Shown in pieces: positions 40,978 to 49,521 of a stretch of 64,000 nucleotides of DNA; positions within the stretch are counted from its first letter, which is position 1, and each line of letters begins with the position of its first letter. Under the pieces are notes generated by a model. That model saw nothing but the letters and a program-made list of their open reading frames with translations. It was not told where the DNA came from and did not search any database. The position numbers and the translations under genes are program-made. This stretch comes from an uncultured Gemmiger sp. GTDB taxonomy: Bacteria > Bacillota > Clostridia > Oscillospirales > Ruminococcaceae. The DNA is taken from assembly GCA_944382785.1 (NCBI GenBank), contig CALWNO010000002.1:54572-118571 (forward strand). Reading direction: 5' to 3'.

Positions 40978-43104
40978 ATGAAAGACAAGATCTTCGGCGT
41001 GTTGCAGCGTATCGGGCGTTCGTTCATGCTGCCCATCGCCCTGCTCCCGGTGGCCGGTCTGCTGCTTGGTGTCGGCAGCTCGTTCACCAACGAAACCATG
41101 CTGGCGGCCTACGGCCTGTCCGGTGTGATTCATCCCGGAACCGTGATCTATACCATTCTGGACATTATGAACCTGTGCGGCAGTGCAGTGTTCAACAACC
41201 TGGCTCTGCTGTTTGCCATGGGTGTGGCTATCGGCATGGCCAAAAAGGAAAAGGAAGTGGCCGCCCTGTCCGGCGCCATCGCCTACCTGGTCATGAACAC
41301 TGCCATCAGCGCCATGATCAACGCCAACGGCGGCGTGGAAGCCATGGAAGCCAACTCCACCGCCTCGGTGCTGGGCATCACCACCCTGCAGATGGGCGTG
41401 TTCGGCGGCATCATTGTCGGCCTGGGTGTGGCAGCGCTGCATAACCGGTTCTACCGCATCCAGTTGCCCCAGGTGCTGTCCTTCTTCGGCGGCACCCGCT
41501 TTGTGCCCATCATCAGTACCGCCGTCTATCTGGTGGTCGGTATCGTTATGTTCTACGCCTGGCCGGTGGTGCAGCACGGCATTTCTCTGCTGGGCAACCT
41601 GGTTATCAGCTCCGGCTATGTGGGTACCTGGATCTACGGTGTGATCGAACGTGCCCTGATTCCTTTCGGCCTGCACCATGTGTTCTATATCCCGTTCTGG
41701 CAGACTGCCGTGGGCGGCACTGCCGTCATCGACGGCGTGACCGTGCAGGGCGCCCAGAATATCTTCTTTGCCGAGCTGGCCTCCAAGTCCACCACCGTCT
41801 TCTCGGTGGAGGCCACCCGCTTTATGGCCGGCAAGTTCCCTCTGATGATCTTCGGCCTGCCCGGTGCCGCGCTGGCCATGTATCGCACTGCCCGCCCCGA
41901 AAAGCGCAAGGTGGTGGTCGGCCTGCTGCTGTCCGCTGCCCTGACCTCCATGCTCACTGGTATCACCGAACCTCTGGAATTCACCTTCCTCTTTGTGGCA
42001 CCGGTGATGTATGCCGTTCACTGCGTGTATGCGGGTCTGTCCTATATGCTCATGCACATCCTGAACGTGGGTGTGGGCATGACCTTCTCCGGCGGTCTGA
42101 TCGACCTGACCCTCTTCGGCATCCTGCAGGGCAATGACAAGACCCACTGGATCTGGGTCCCCATCGTGGGCGTGTTCTACTTCGTGCTGTACTATTTCAC
42201 CTTCACCTTCATGATCCGGAAGATGAACCTCAAGACCCCCGGCCGTGAGGACGACAACGAAGAACCCAAGCTGTACACCCGCAGCGATTTCAAGGAAAAG
42301 ACCGGTGTGGGGCCTGACGGTGCGCCCCGGCAGGGCGGCGATACCGTTTCGGCCCTGATCCTGAGCGGCCTGGGCGGCAAGGCCAACGTCTCCGATGTGG
42401 ACTGCTGCGCTACCCGCCTGCGGGTCACTGTGGTGGATGCCGCCAAGGTGCAGGATGCCCTGCTGCGGCAGAGCGGTGCTTCCGGCGTGATTCACAAGGG
42501 CAACGGCATTCAGGTTATTTACGGGCCTCAGGTGTCGGTCATCAAGTCCAACCTGGTGGACTATATGGAAAGTCCCGAAGCCGACCGCCCTGTGGCGGTG
42601 GAAGCGTCCCAGGCGCCGCAGCCTGCTGCCCAGCCGGCAGCGCCTTCCGGCAAGGCGGAAACGCTGGGGGCTCATATGAACGGGGAAGCAGTGCCTATGG
42701 AAGAGGTAAAAGATGAAGCCTTTGCCTCCTGCGCGTTGGGTGAGGGTATCGCCATCGAACCCTCCGAGGGCAAGCTCTACGCCCCGGCGGATGCCACCGT
42801 GGACAATCTGTTCGATACCCATCATGCCATCGGTCTGGTGACCGAAACCGGTGCCGAACTGCTGCTTCACATCGGCATCGACACCGTCAAACTGGGCGGC
42901 GAGCACTTTACCCCCCACGTGAAGGTGGGCCAGAAAGTCAAGAAGGGCGACCTTCTCATCAGCTTTGACATGGACGCCATCAAGGCAAAGGGGTATCTGT
43001 GCACCACGCCCATGATCGTCTGCAACACCGACGATTACAAGGCCGTGAAGCCTTTGGCTGACGGTACCGTCAAGGCAGGACAGGATATCCTGCGGGTGGA
43101 ATAA
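40978..43104 (+). CDS. ptsG: PTS system glucose/N-acetylglucosamine-family EIICBA
   Basis: A 708-aa three-domain sugar permease. EIIC (about 1-425) has some ten membrane helices and the motif GITEPLEFTFLF. EIIB (about 455-540) has phospho-Cys in DVDCCATRLRVTV. A Pro/Ala linker follows, then EIIA (about 575-705) with phospho-His in LLLHIGIDTVKL and the first His region DTHHAIGLVTE. It imports and phosphorylates glucose or GlcNAc; the choice cannot be made from sequence. GGAGGAAACCTG precedes ATG 40978. It is controlled by RAT site 2. Confidence 0.93.
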   Translation: MKDKIFGVLQRIGRSFMLPIALLPVAGLLLGVGSSFTNETMLAAYGLSGVIHPGTVIYTILDIMNLCGSAVFNNLALLFAMGVAIGMAKKEKEVAALSGAIAYLVMNTAISAMINANGGVEAMEANSTASVLGITTLQMGVFGGIIVGLGVAALHNRFYRIQLPQVLSFFGGTRFVPIISTAVYLVVGIVMFYAWPVVQHGISLLGNLVISSGYVGTWIYGVIERALIPFGLHHVFYIPFWQTAVGGTAVIDGVTVQGAQNIFFAELASKSTTVFSVEATRFMAGKFPLMIFGLPGAALAMYRTARPEKRKVVVGLLLSAALTSMLTGITEPLEFTFLFVAPVMYAVHCVYAGLSYMLMHILNVGVGMTFSGGLIDLTLFGILQGNDKTHWIWVPIVGVFYFVLYYFTFTFMIRKMNLKTPGREDDNEEPKLYTRSDFKEKTGVGPDGAPRQGGDTVSALILSGLGGKANVSDVDCCATRLRVTVVDAAKVQDALLRQSGASGVIHKGNGIQVIYGPQVSVIKSNLVDYMESPEADRPVAVEASQAPQPAAQPAAPSGKAETLGAHMNGEAVPMEEVKDEAFASCALGEGIAIEPSEGKLYAPADATVDNLFDTHHAIGLVTETGAELLLHIGIDTVKLGGEHFTPHVKVGQKVKKGDLLISFDMDAIKAKGYLCTTPMIVCNTDDYKAVKPLADGTVKAGQDILRVE

Positions 43105-43134
43105 CCCGGGAAGTTTCCTCATCCGGACAGACAA

Positions 43135-43175
43135 GCGGGAGCCACCCCAGTGGTAGGTGGCTCCCGCTTTCGTTT
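43135..43175 (+). terminator. ptsG terminator
   Basis: A perfect 12-bp stem GCGGGAGCCACC/GGTGGCTCCCGC, 9-nt loop, then TTTCGTTT. Confidence 0.88.
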
Positions 43176-43198
43176 GCCTCAACCGGGACACAGTCCCA

Positions 43199-43227
43199 TT
43201 GACGGCAGTGATTGGGCGGGGTATGCT
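43199..43227 (+). promoter_or_regulatory. Promoter of the alpha/beta hydrolase
   Basis: TTGACG (43199-43204), 17-nt spacer, TATGCT (43222-43227). Confidence 0.65.
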
Positions 43228-43267
43228 TACAGTAACAGGAAATACAGTGTCAAACAGGGAGGCTGCC

Positions 43268-44206
43268 ATGGCAAAAAAATCAGAAAAAACATACCGCTCT
43301 TCGGACGGAAAAACCACGATCCATGCGCTGTGCTGGGCGCCGGAAAAGCGGCAACCCGCGGCAATTTTGCAGATATCCCACGGTATGCAGGAATTCATTG
43401 ACCGTTACGATGCCTTTGCCTGCTGGATGGCGGAGCAGGGAATTGCGGTGGTGGGCAACGACCATCTGGGACATGGGGCATCGGTCCGGTCCCAACAGGA
43501 CTGGGGCTATTTTGCCGAAGGAGACGGCTCCGAAATCCTGGTGAAGGATCTGCACACCCTGCGTGGGATGATGCAGCGGGAATATCCGGATACCCCCTAT
43601 TTCATGCTGGGGCACAGCATGGGGTCCTTTATTCTGCGGCGCTATCTGATGAAATACGGAAGCGGGCTGTCCGGTGCCATCATTTCCGGTACCGGGTATA
43701 AAGGGGAAGGGCTGGCAGATATTTTCCTGGCGGTGTGCCGGGTTCTGGCGCTGTTGCAAGGCTGGCATTGCCGCAGCAAACTGGCCGGGGCATTGTTCTT
43801 TTCCGGTTCCTTTCACCGGTTCAATATGGATGGCACCGACCCGGCCAACAGCTGGCTGACCTCCGATGCCGAGATCGTGCGCCGCTACTTTGCGGAACCC
43901 CGCTGCACCTTTCCCTTTACGCTCAGCGGTTACTACACCATCACCCGGATGCTGAAAACCATTCAGCGGCCAGACCGGGTTGCCGGTACGCCGTGGGAGC
44001 TGCCGCTGCTGTTTGTCTCCGGCGCCGAAGATCCGGTAGGGGAGTTCGGCACGGGGGTGCGCAAGGTCTGTGAACTGTATCGCAAATCCGGGCACGAAAA
44101 ACTGGAACTGAAACTGTATCCGGGGGCCCGTCATGAGGTCCTCAACGAGGTTGGGCGCCAGACCTACTGGCAAGATATCCTGACATGGTGTAAAAAGCAG
44201 CTGTAA
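43268..44206 (+). CDS. Alpha/beta hydrolase, lysophospholipase/monoacylglycerol lipase-like
   Basis: A 312-aa serine hydrolase without signal peptide. It has oxyanion region QISHGMQEFIDRYD near residue 40, VVGNDHLGHGAS, nucleophile elbow FMLGHSMGSFILRRY near 115, acid residue region VSGAEDPVGEFG and catalytic His in YPGARHEVLNE. The pattern is that of monoglyceride lipases/lysophospholipases (YtpA-like); the substrate is unproven. GGGAGG lies 5 nt before ATG 43268. Single gene with its own promoter and terminator. Confidence 0.88.
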   Translation: MAKKSEKTYRSSDGKTTIHALCWAPEKRQPAAILQISHGMQEFIDRYDAFACWMAEQGIAVVGNDHLGHGASVRSQQDWGYFAEGDGSEILVKDLHTLRGMMQREYPDTPYFMLGHSMGSFILRRYLMKYGSGLSGAIISGTGYKGEGLADIFLAVCRVLALLQGWHCRSKLAGALFFSGSFHRFNMDGTDPANSWLTSDAEIVRRYFAEPRCTFPFTLSGYYTITRMLKTIQRPDRVAGTPWELPLLFVSGAEDPVGEFGTGVRKVCELYRKSGHEKLELKLYPGARHEVLNEVGRQTYWQDILTWCKKQL

Positions 44207-44208
44207 GG

Positions 44209-44249
44209 AAAAAGGACGGTGCACAGATAAAGCTGTGCGCCGTCCTTTT
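44209..44249. terminator. Bidirectional terminator
   Basis: AAAAGGACGGTGCACAG and CTGTGCGCCGTCCTTTT form a near-perfect stem with loop ATAAAG; it serves the converging hydrolase and rhomboid genes. Confidence 0.88.
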
Positions 44250-44285
44250 CGGATGCCATGGGAAGGTGGGCTGAAGTCGGGAAAG

Positions 44286-44855
44286 TCAGCGCCTGCGGAC
44301 AATAAACCCGAAAACAGTGCCGCAGATTCCGCCCACAATGTGCATGAAGTTGGCCACGTTGTCCTGTACAAACAGGATGTCGTAGACTTGCTGGCCCAGG
44401 TACAGCCCGGCTACCAGCAGCAGCGTCAGGGGAATGGAGCCGCCCCGGGTTCCGGCCAGGCTGGAAAGCATAATCAGCATGAATACCACGCCGGAAGCCC
44501 CCAGCAAAGCGGTGCCGGGAAACAACACGCACTGCAGAATACCGGAAACCAGCGCCGTAAAAGCAACACCCAGAAGGAGGGTGCGGCTGCCGTATTTTTC
44601 TTCCAGCGGTGGGCCAACCACCAGAAGAAGCAGCATGTTGTTCAGGAAGTGGGACCAGTTGGCGTGCCCCAGCACATGGCAGAACAGCCGCACATAAAAC
44701 AGCGGGTCCACCAGAGAAGAACGGTATACGCTGAACAGGTGAGCGGTGGTCCAGCCGTCGGTCACCCGGCCCAGAACAAGGGCCAGCAGCGACAGAAAGA
44801 AGATGGACAGGGTCACCGGCGCATTGTACTGAAAACTGATGGTAGGTCTTTTCAA
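44286..44855 (-). CDS. Rhomboid family intramembrane serine protease
   Basis: A 189-aa protein with six membrane helices. The Ser nucleophile is in LLGASGVVFMLIML, the catalytic His in FMHIVGGICGTVFG, and the L1-loop/helix 2 signature is GHANWSHFLNNMLLL. These are the minimal catalytic features of bacterial rhomboids. Substrates unknown. It is monocistronic, with its own promoter, and convergent with the hydrolase gene; GGAGG lies upstream of ATG 44855. Confidence 0.92.
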   Translation of the reverse strand: MKRPTISFQYNAPVTLSIFFLSLLALVLGRVTDGWTTAHLFSVYRSSLVDPLFYVRLFCHVLGHANWSHFLNNMLLLLVVGPPLEEKYGSRTLLLGVAFTALVSGILQCVLFPGTALLGASGVVFMLIMLSSLAGTRGGSIPLTLLLVAGLYLGQQVYDILFVQDNVANFMHIVGGICGTVFGFIVRRR

Positions 44856-44899
44856 AGGTACGCCTCCTTCGTTGTCGGAGTTGCTTACAGGTAAATTCT

Positions 44900-44928
44900 A
44901 TTATATCGCAGAAGGGCGGAAAAGCAAA
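44900..44928 (-). promoter_or_regulatory. Rhomboid gene promoter
   Basis: Minus-strand TTTGCT (44923-44928), 17-nt spacer, TATAAT (44900-44905). Confidence 0.75.
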
Positions 44929-45004
44929 GGTACCCGGAGCACAAAATGCCATTGTAAAATCCCCGAAAAATCTTTCGTTTTGGGGTGAAAACGCCGCCAA
45001 AGCA

Positions 45005-45013
45005 TGCTATAAT
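45005..45013 (+). promoter_or_regulatory. Extended -10 promoter of the comEA-like gene
   Basis: TGCTATAAT; the -35 position (GTGAAA, 44985-44990) is poor, so activity probably relies on the TG extension. Confidence 0.6.
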
Positions 45014-45056
45014 GACAACATAGTGGCAGTTTGCCGCTTCAAAGCGAGGTGTGGGC

Positions 45057-45413
45057 ATGAAACAGGCCAACCGTCGGGATGCAGCTTTTCTGGCCGGTGT
45101 TACCCTGGCGGGAATGCTGGCTATTGTGTGGGGGGCCTGTTTTCTCATTGCGCCGGTATGGCAGCCAGGGTATGGAGTGGAGCAGCAACAGACGGCTGCC
45201 ACACCGGAACCCCAGGTGAATCCCAATACGGCCGACCTGGAAACCCTGATGACCCTGCCCGGTATGGGGCAGAGCAAAGCCCAGGCAATTCTTGATTACC
45301 GCACCCAAAACGGGCCGTTTCTTTTTCCGGAAGAACTGGCCGAGGTGCCGGGAATTTCCCGGCAGATGGTGGACGATTGGGCAGACTGCCTGACCCTTGA
45401 CCCCGAATCTTAA
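45057..45413 (+). CDS. ComEA-like helix-hairpin-helix protein
   Basis: A 118-aa protein with one N-terminal membrane helix (about residues 11-33), a short linker and a helix-hairpin-helix DNA-binding domain (VNPNTADLETLMTLPGMGQS, KAQAILDYR, FLFPEELAEVPGIS). ComEA proteins bind incoming DNA outside the membrane during transformation. This one lacks the longer N-terminal oligomerisation region and no comEB/comEC follows; ppk does. GAGGT lies about 6 nt before ATG 45057; a GTG at 45051 abuts that site. Confidence 0.85.
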   Translation: MKQANRRDAAFLAGVTLAGMLAIVWGACFLIAPVWQPGYGVEQQQTAATPEPQVNPNTADLETLMTLPGMGQSKAQAILDYRTQNGPFLFPEELAEVPGISRQMVDDWADCLTLDPES

Positions 45414-45429
45414 GAAGGAGGGCGTTGTT

Positions 45430-47637
45430 TTGGACACGACCGAAAGTATTTTTATCAATCGTGAATTGAGCTGGCTGGACTTTGACAGCCGGGTGCTGGC
45501 CCTGGCCAAGGAAAAGAGTGTGCCTTTGGGGGAGCGCATCAAGTTTGCGGCCATCTTCGGCAGCAACATGGATGAGTTTTTCATGGTGCGGGTGGGGTCC
45601 CTGTATGACCAGACCCTGCTCAAGAACAATAAGCTGGATATTGTCACCCATATGACGGCATCGGAGCAGATCGCCGCCATCACCCCCCGCGTGGCCGAAC
45701 TGCAGGCCAAGTGCGACAAATACTGGCAGCATCTGGTCAGCGCTCTGGCGGACAACGGCTATAAAAAGCTGGACTTCAACAAGCTGGACAAACAACAGGA
45801 GCACTTCTGGAAAGCCTATTTCCAGCGGGAAATTTTCCCCATTCTCAGCCCCCAGATCGTAGACCAGCGCCATCCGTTCCCCTTCCTGCGCAACAAGGAA
45901 ATTTATTTCATCGTACAGCTGTACACCAAGGCGGACGGTGTGCACTACGGCATCATTCCCATCAGCAACCAGTTTGAGCGGGTGTTGTACATGAAGGATG
46001 GCAACACCACCTACTTCGCCTTTGTGGAAGAACTCATTGCCCACTACGCTTCGGCCATCTTCCGCAAGAATGCGGTACAAAAATCCTGCCTGTTCCGTGT
46101 CACCCGCAACGCCGACATCACGGTGGACGAAGGGATGATGGACCATGACATCGACTTCCGAGATGTGATGAGCGAACTTCTGAAAAAGCGCCGCAAGCTG
46201 GCGGCTGTGCGTCTGCAGTTCTGGCCGGAAGGTCCCCAGGATATCGTCAAGTTCCTGCGGGATAAGCTGGTGGTCCCGGCGGACCGTTGCTATGTGCAGA
46301 CTTCGCCCCTGGATTCCGGCTGCCTGTTCCGTCTGGCCAGCCGCATCTCCGCAGACGGCAATGCTTCTCTGTTCTATCCGGTGGCCCGGCCCATCCAGGC
46401 ACCCGCCGGCTATGACCTTTATAAGGAAGCCCACGAGCATGATGTGCTCATCGCCTATCCTTACCAGAGCATCCGTCCCTTCATCCGCATGCTGCTCAAG
46501 GCCGGTGCCGACCCCAATGTGGTCTCCATCAAGATGACGCTGTACCGCATGGCCAGTGACTCCCAGATCGTCCAGGCGCTGATCGCCGCCGCCGAGAACG
46601 GCAAAGAAGTGGTGGCCATGGTGGAGCTGCGCGCCCGCTTTGACGAGCAGAACAACATCGACTGGTCCAAGCAGTTGGAGGAGGCCGGTTGTACCGTCTT
46701 TTACGGCTTTGATGATTATAAGGTGCACTCCAAACTGACCCTGATCACCAGCAAGGTGGACGGCAAGTACCACTATCTGACCCAGATTGGTACCGGCAAC
46801 TACAACGAAAAGACCAGTGAACAGTACACCGACCTGTCCTTCATCACATCCCGCCAGGAAATCGGCGAGGAAGCCAGCGCCGTGTTCAACAATATGGCCC
46901 TGCAGCGCCTGACCAGTGAGGCCGACACCATGCTGGTGGCTCCGCTGCGGTTCAAGACGGTGCTGCTGGCCGAGATGGATAAGCAGATCGCCAGGGCCCG
47001 CCGGGGCGAACGCGCCTCCATGATCCTCAAAAACAACTCCATCAATGACCCTCAGATCATCGAAAAGATCAGTGAAGCCAGCTGTGCGGGTGTCCGGGTG
47101 GATATGATCGTCCGCGGCATCTGCTGCGTGCGTGCAGGGGTTCCCGGCAAGACCGAGAATGTGCACATCCGCAGCATCGTGGGTCGGTATCTGGAGCATT
47201 CCCGCATCTATTGCTTCGGCGACGGGGAAGATATGCACATCTACATCGCCTCCGGCGACTTCCTGACCCGCAACACCGAGCGCCGCGTGGAAGTGGGCGT
47301 CCGGGTGGATGATAAACGGATTGCCCGGCAGCTGCGGGGCATTCTGGACCTGCAGCTGCGGGACACCGTCAACGCCCGGGTCATGCAGCCGGACGGCAAC
47401 TACACCAAGGTCAAACCCGCTGAAGGCGAACCGCCGGTGGACAGCCAGATGGCCATGTATGGATATTTCCAGCATGCCTTTGAGCGGCTGGACCCGCCGG
47501 CGCAGACTCCGGTGCCGGTTCGCAAACCGGTATCTTCGGTCACGGCACCCCGCCCGCATCCGCAGGTCCGGCGGGACAGCGCCCGGTTCCGCGGCTTGTT
47601 TGAAAGCCTGCGCGGCCTTGGCAACAACAAAAAGTAA
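45430..47637 (+). CDS. ppk: Polyphosphate kinase 1
   Basis: A 735-aa PPK1 that makes inorganic polyphosphate from ATP. It opens with FINRELSWLDFDSRVL (ATP-binding N domain), then FGSNMDEFFMVRVG, ILSPQIVDQRHPFPFLRNK, and the C1 domain with the phospho-histidine in DYKVHSKLTLIT (near residue 435) and IGTGNYNEKTSEQYTD; C2 has FLTRNTERRVEVG. Length is slightly above E. coli (688). The start is TTG 45430, with AAGGAGG 8 nt upstream; no ATG precedes the conserved N-terminus. It follows the comEA-like gene by 16 bp. Confidence 0.96.
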   Translation: MDTTESIFINRELSWLDFDSRVLALAKEKSVPLGERIKFAAIFGSNMDEFFMVRVGSLYDQTLLKNNKLDIVTHMTASEQIAAITPRVAELQAKCDKYWQHLVSALADNGYKKLDFNKLDKQQEHFWKAYFQREIFPILSPQIVDQRHPFPFLRNKEIYFIVQLYTKADGVHYGIIPISNQFERVLYMKDGNTTYFAFVEELIAHYASAIFRKNAVQKSCLFRVTRNADITVDEGMMDHDIDFRDVMSELLKKRRKLAAVRLQFWPEGPQDIVKFLRDKLVVPADRCYVQTSPLDSGCLFRLASRISADGNASLFYPVARPIQAPAGYDLYKEAHEHDVLIAYPYQSIRPFIRMLLKAGADPNVVSIKMTLYRMASDSQIVQALIAAAENGKEVVAMVELRARFDEQNNIDWSKQLEEAGCTVFYGFDDYKVHSKLTLITSKVDGKYHYLTQIGTGNYNEKTSEQYTDLSFITSRQEIGEEASAVFNNMALQRLTSEADTMLVAPLRFKTVLLAEMDKQIARARRGERASMILKNNSINDPQIIEKISEASCAGVRVDMIVRGICCVRAGVPGKTENVHIRSIVGRYLEHSRIYCFGDGEDMHIYIASGDFLTRNTERRVEVGVRVDDKRIARQLRGILDLQLRDTVNARVMQPDGNYTKVKPAEGEPPVDSQMAMYGYFQHAFERLDPPAQTPVPVRKPVSSVTAPRPHPQVRRDSARFRGLFESLRGLGNNKK

Positions 47638-47682
47638 AGACCGGGCTTTGGTATCAGGAAAAATAAAGGGGAGAACAAAACC

Positions 47683-48063
47683 ATGAAAACCTGTGTTGTT
47701 ACCGCCAGTTACAGCTGCCCGCCCAGTAAGGTGTGGCTGTACCTGACCAATCCGAATTTTAACCATTGGCGTACTGATCTGAGTGAGGCCATTGTCGATA
47801 CCGACGGGCTGCGCATTCAGGAGAAGAACAAGGACGGCAGCGTGACCGAGGTGCAGATCGTGGAAGCGGAAAAGCCCCGCCGTCTGCGTTGTACCTTTAC
47901 TCGCGGCCGGATCACCGGCTCTTTCACCGCCATTCTGTTGGGCGGCGGGGACGCCACCAGCCTGGAATGCACCATGGAAGTGGCAGGCATGGGCCTGTTT
48001 GCCAAGCCCAAAAAGGGTCTGGAAGAACGCCTGGAGATGCTGCGCAGCGCGTTGGGCGCCTGA
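47683..48063 (+). CDS. SRPBCC (START-like) family protein
   Basis: A 126-aa helix-grip protein. The opening VTASYSCPPSKVWLYLTNPN resembles polyketide-cyclase/SRPBCC domains, with alternating strands after it (EVQIVEAEKPRRLRCTFT) and a C-terminal helix (KPKKGLEERLEMLRSAL). These folds bind small hydrophobic ligands; no catalytic residues are recognisable. It sits 45 bp after ppk and probably shares its transcript. GGGGAG precedes ATG 47683. Confidence 0.78.
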   Translation: MKTCVVTASYSCPPSKVWLYLTNPNFNHWRTDLSEAIVDTDGLRIQEKNKDGSVTEVQIVEAEKPRRLRCTFTRGRITGSFTAILLGGGDATSLECTMEVAGMGLFAKPKKGLEERLEMLRSALGA

Positions 48064-48087
48064 ATCGGCATACCATCCTGAAAAAAG

Positions 48088-48136
48088 AAACCCGGAACGG
48101 GAACTCCTTATGAGAGACCCTGTTCCGGGTCTTTCT
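48088..48136 (+). terminator. Terminator of the ppk operon
   Basis: ACCCGGAAC-GGG pairs with CCCT-GTTCCGGGT (small bulge), followed by CTTTCTTTG. Confidence 0.8.
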
Positions 48137-48220
48137 TTGTCCGCACATACCTGCATGGGGCTTCGCATACCTTGTTTCATGGGTGGCCGCGCAGTGCTGC
48201 CCGACGGGGGAGGAAAGACC

Positions 48221-49036
48221 ATGTGGGAAAATGCAACGCCGAAACCGACACAACCCCGGACCGATCCGGCAAAACCGTTGCCGCAAAAGCCGGAAAAGCA
48301 GGGTGACTATGTACTGCTGATCCAGATCGTGCTGTGTCTGCTTCTGTTTGGCTTTCTGTATACGGCCCGGTTTTTGGGTTGGCCAGTGTACCGGCAGTTC
48401 CGTACAGGGTACGCCGCCGCCATGCAGGCGCCGGGGCCGGAAGTCTTTGCCGAGGACCGGAATTTTCTCAAGTTTACCCAGCAGGCCTGTGCAAATTTGT
48501 GGCAGTCGGTGCAGGAGGTGATGGGCGAGCTGGACGCGGCGGAGCCTGCCACGGCGGAAACTGCCCGGACGGTACATGCCGCCAACCAGCCGGCCCCGGC
48601 GGGCAGCAGTGAGGAAAGCTATCTGCCGCCCTTCTCTCTGGTGTTTCCGCTGCCGGATGGCATCGGCGCCGGTACCTCCGGCTACGGCTGGCGCATCAAT
48701 CCTGTTACAGGGGAAGGGGAAGAATTCCACACCGGAGCCGACCTTTCCGCCGCCGAGGGAACGCCAGTATTGGCAGCGGCGGACGGGGTGGTGCGCATGG
48801 CCGCTGCCCATGCCAGCTACGGAAATTATGTGCGTATCCTGCATGCCAACGGGGATGAGACCCTGTATGCACACATGCAGTATCTGTATGTGCGCGCCGG
48901 GCAGAGCGTGCGGCAGGGGCAGGTGATCGGGGCTTCCGGGCAGACAGGCAACGTCACCGGTCCCCATCTGCATTTTGAACTGTTTCATGAGGGTGTCCGT
49001 TATGATCCCACCCAAGCCCTGGAAAACGCGTCCTGA
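48221..49036 (+). CDS. M23/LytM domain membrane protein, SpoIVFA-like
   Basis: A 271-aa protein with a cytoplasmic Pro-rich N-terminus, one membrane helix (about residues 30-50, VLLIQIVLCLLLFGFLYTA) and a C-terminal LytM domain (about 165-265) with FHTGADLSAAEG, YGNYVRILHANG and TGPHLHFELFHEG. The first metal-ligand block departs from the active-enzyme HxGxD spacing only slightly. Size, topology and overlap with an M50-like gene match SpoIVFA, which tethers the SpoIVFB protease. A general M23 endopeptidase is the alternative. GGAGG lies 7 nt before ATG 48221. Confidence 0.8.
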   Translation: MWENATPKPTQPRTDPAKPLPQKPEKQGDYVLLIQIVLCLLLFGFLYTARFLGWPVYRQFRTGYAAAMQAPGPEVFAEDRNFLKFTQQACANLWQSVQEVMGELDAAEPATAETARTVHAANQPAPAGSSEESYLPPFSLVFPLPDGIGAGTSGYGWRINPVTGEGEEFHTGADLSAAEGTPVLAAADGVVRMAAAHASYGNYVRILHANGDETLYAHMQYLYVRAGQSVRQGQVIGASGQTGNVTGPHLHFELFHEGVRYDPTQALENAS

Positions 49037-49451
49037 TGCCCCGGTACGCCTGCGGGCGCCGCTGGTGACCTTGTTTTTGCTGGCGTTATCCCTTTTGTAT
49101 GATCACACCGGCATTCTGCGGTGGGGGTTATTGTGTGCCGCTCTGCATGAGACCGGGCACCTGGTGGCCTGGGGTGTGCTGGTACGTCGCATGCCCCGGC
49201 TGGAAGTGTCGGCCCTCGGTATCTGTCTGTGTATGCGCGGGTTGGGCCTGCCTCCGGCCAGGGAAAAGCTGCTGGCTGCGGCAGGACCTGTGACCAACCT
49301 GGTCCTGTGCATGGCGGGGGTGTGGGCGATGGACCGGTGGGGGTATACTTACAACGGCTGCTGGTTTGTATCGGCCAATCTGCTGCTGGGGCTTTTCAAT
49401 CTGCTGCCTTTGCCCGGGCTGGACGGCGCCCGGCTGTTCGGGAACTTTTGA
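49002..49451 (+). CDS. Minimal M50 site-2 protease, SpoIVFB-like
   Basis: A 149-aa membrane protein with about four helices. The zinc motif HETGH is near residue 45 and the second motif NLLPLPGLDGAR near residue 140 supplies the Asp ligand. It stops 4 residues after that motif, whereas B. subtilis SpoIVFB (about 288 aa) continues with more helices and a CBS domain. It overlaps the LytM gene by 35 bp, as spoIVFA/spoIVFB are coupled. GAGGG lies 8 nt before ATG 49002. It may be a reduced functional protease or a truncated remnant. Confidence 0.78.
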   Translation: MIPPKPWKTRPDAPVRLRAPLVTLFLLALSLLYDHTGILRWGLLCAALHETGHLVAWGVLVRRMPRLEVSALGICLCMRGLGLPPAREKLLAAAGPVTNLVLCMAGVWAMDRWGYTYNGCWFVSANLLLGLFNLLPLPGLDGARLFGNF

Positions 49452-49457
49452 ATCCAT

Positions 49458-49486
49458 TTGCATTTACAAGGGGAATCAGGTACAAT
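49458..49486 (+). promoter_or_regulatory. Promoter of the TIGR03960 gene
   Basis: TTGCAT (49458-49463), 17-nt spacer, TACAAT (49481-49486). Confidence 0.75.
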
Positions 49487-49521
49487 AGCAGATGTAAAAA
49501 ATCATGGAAGGATGGGACACT

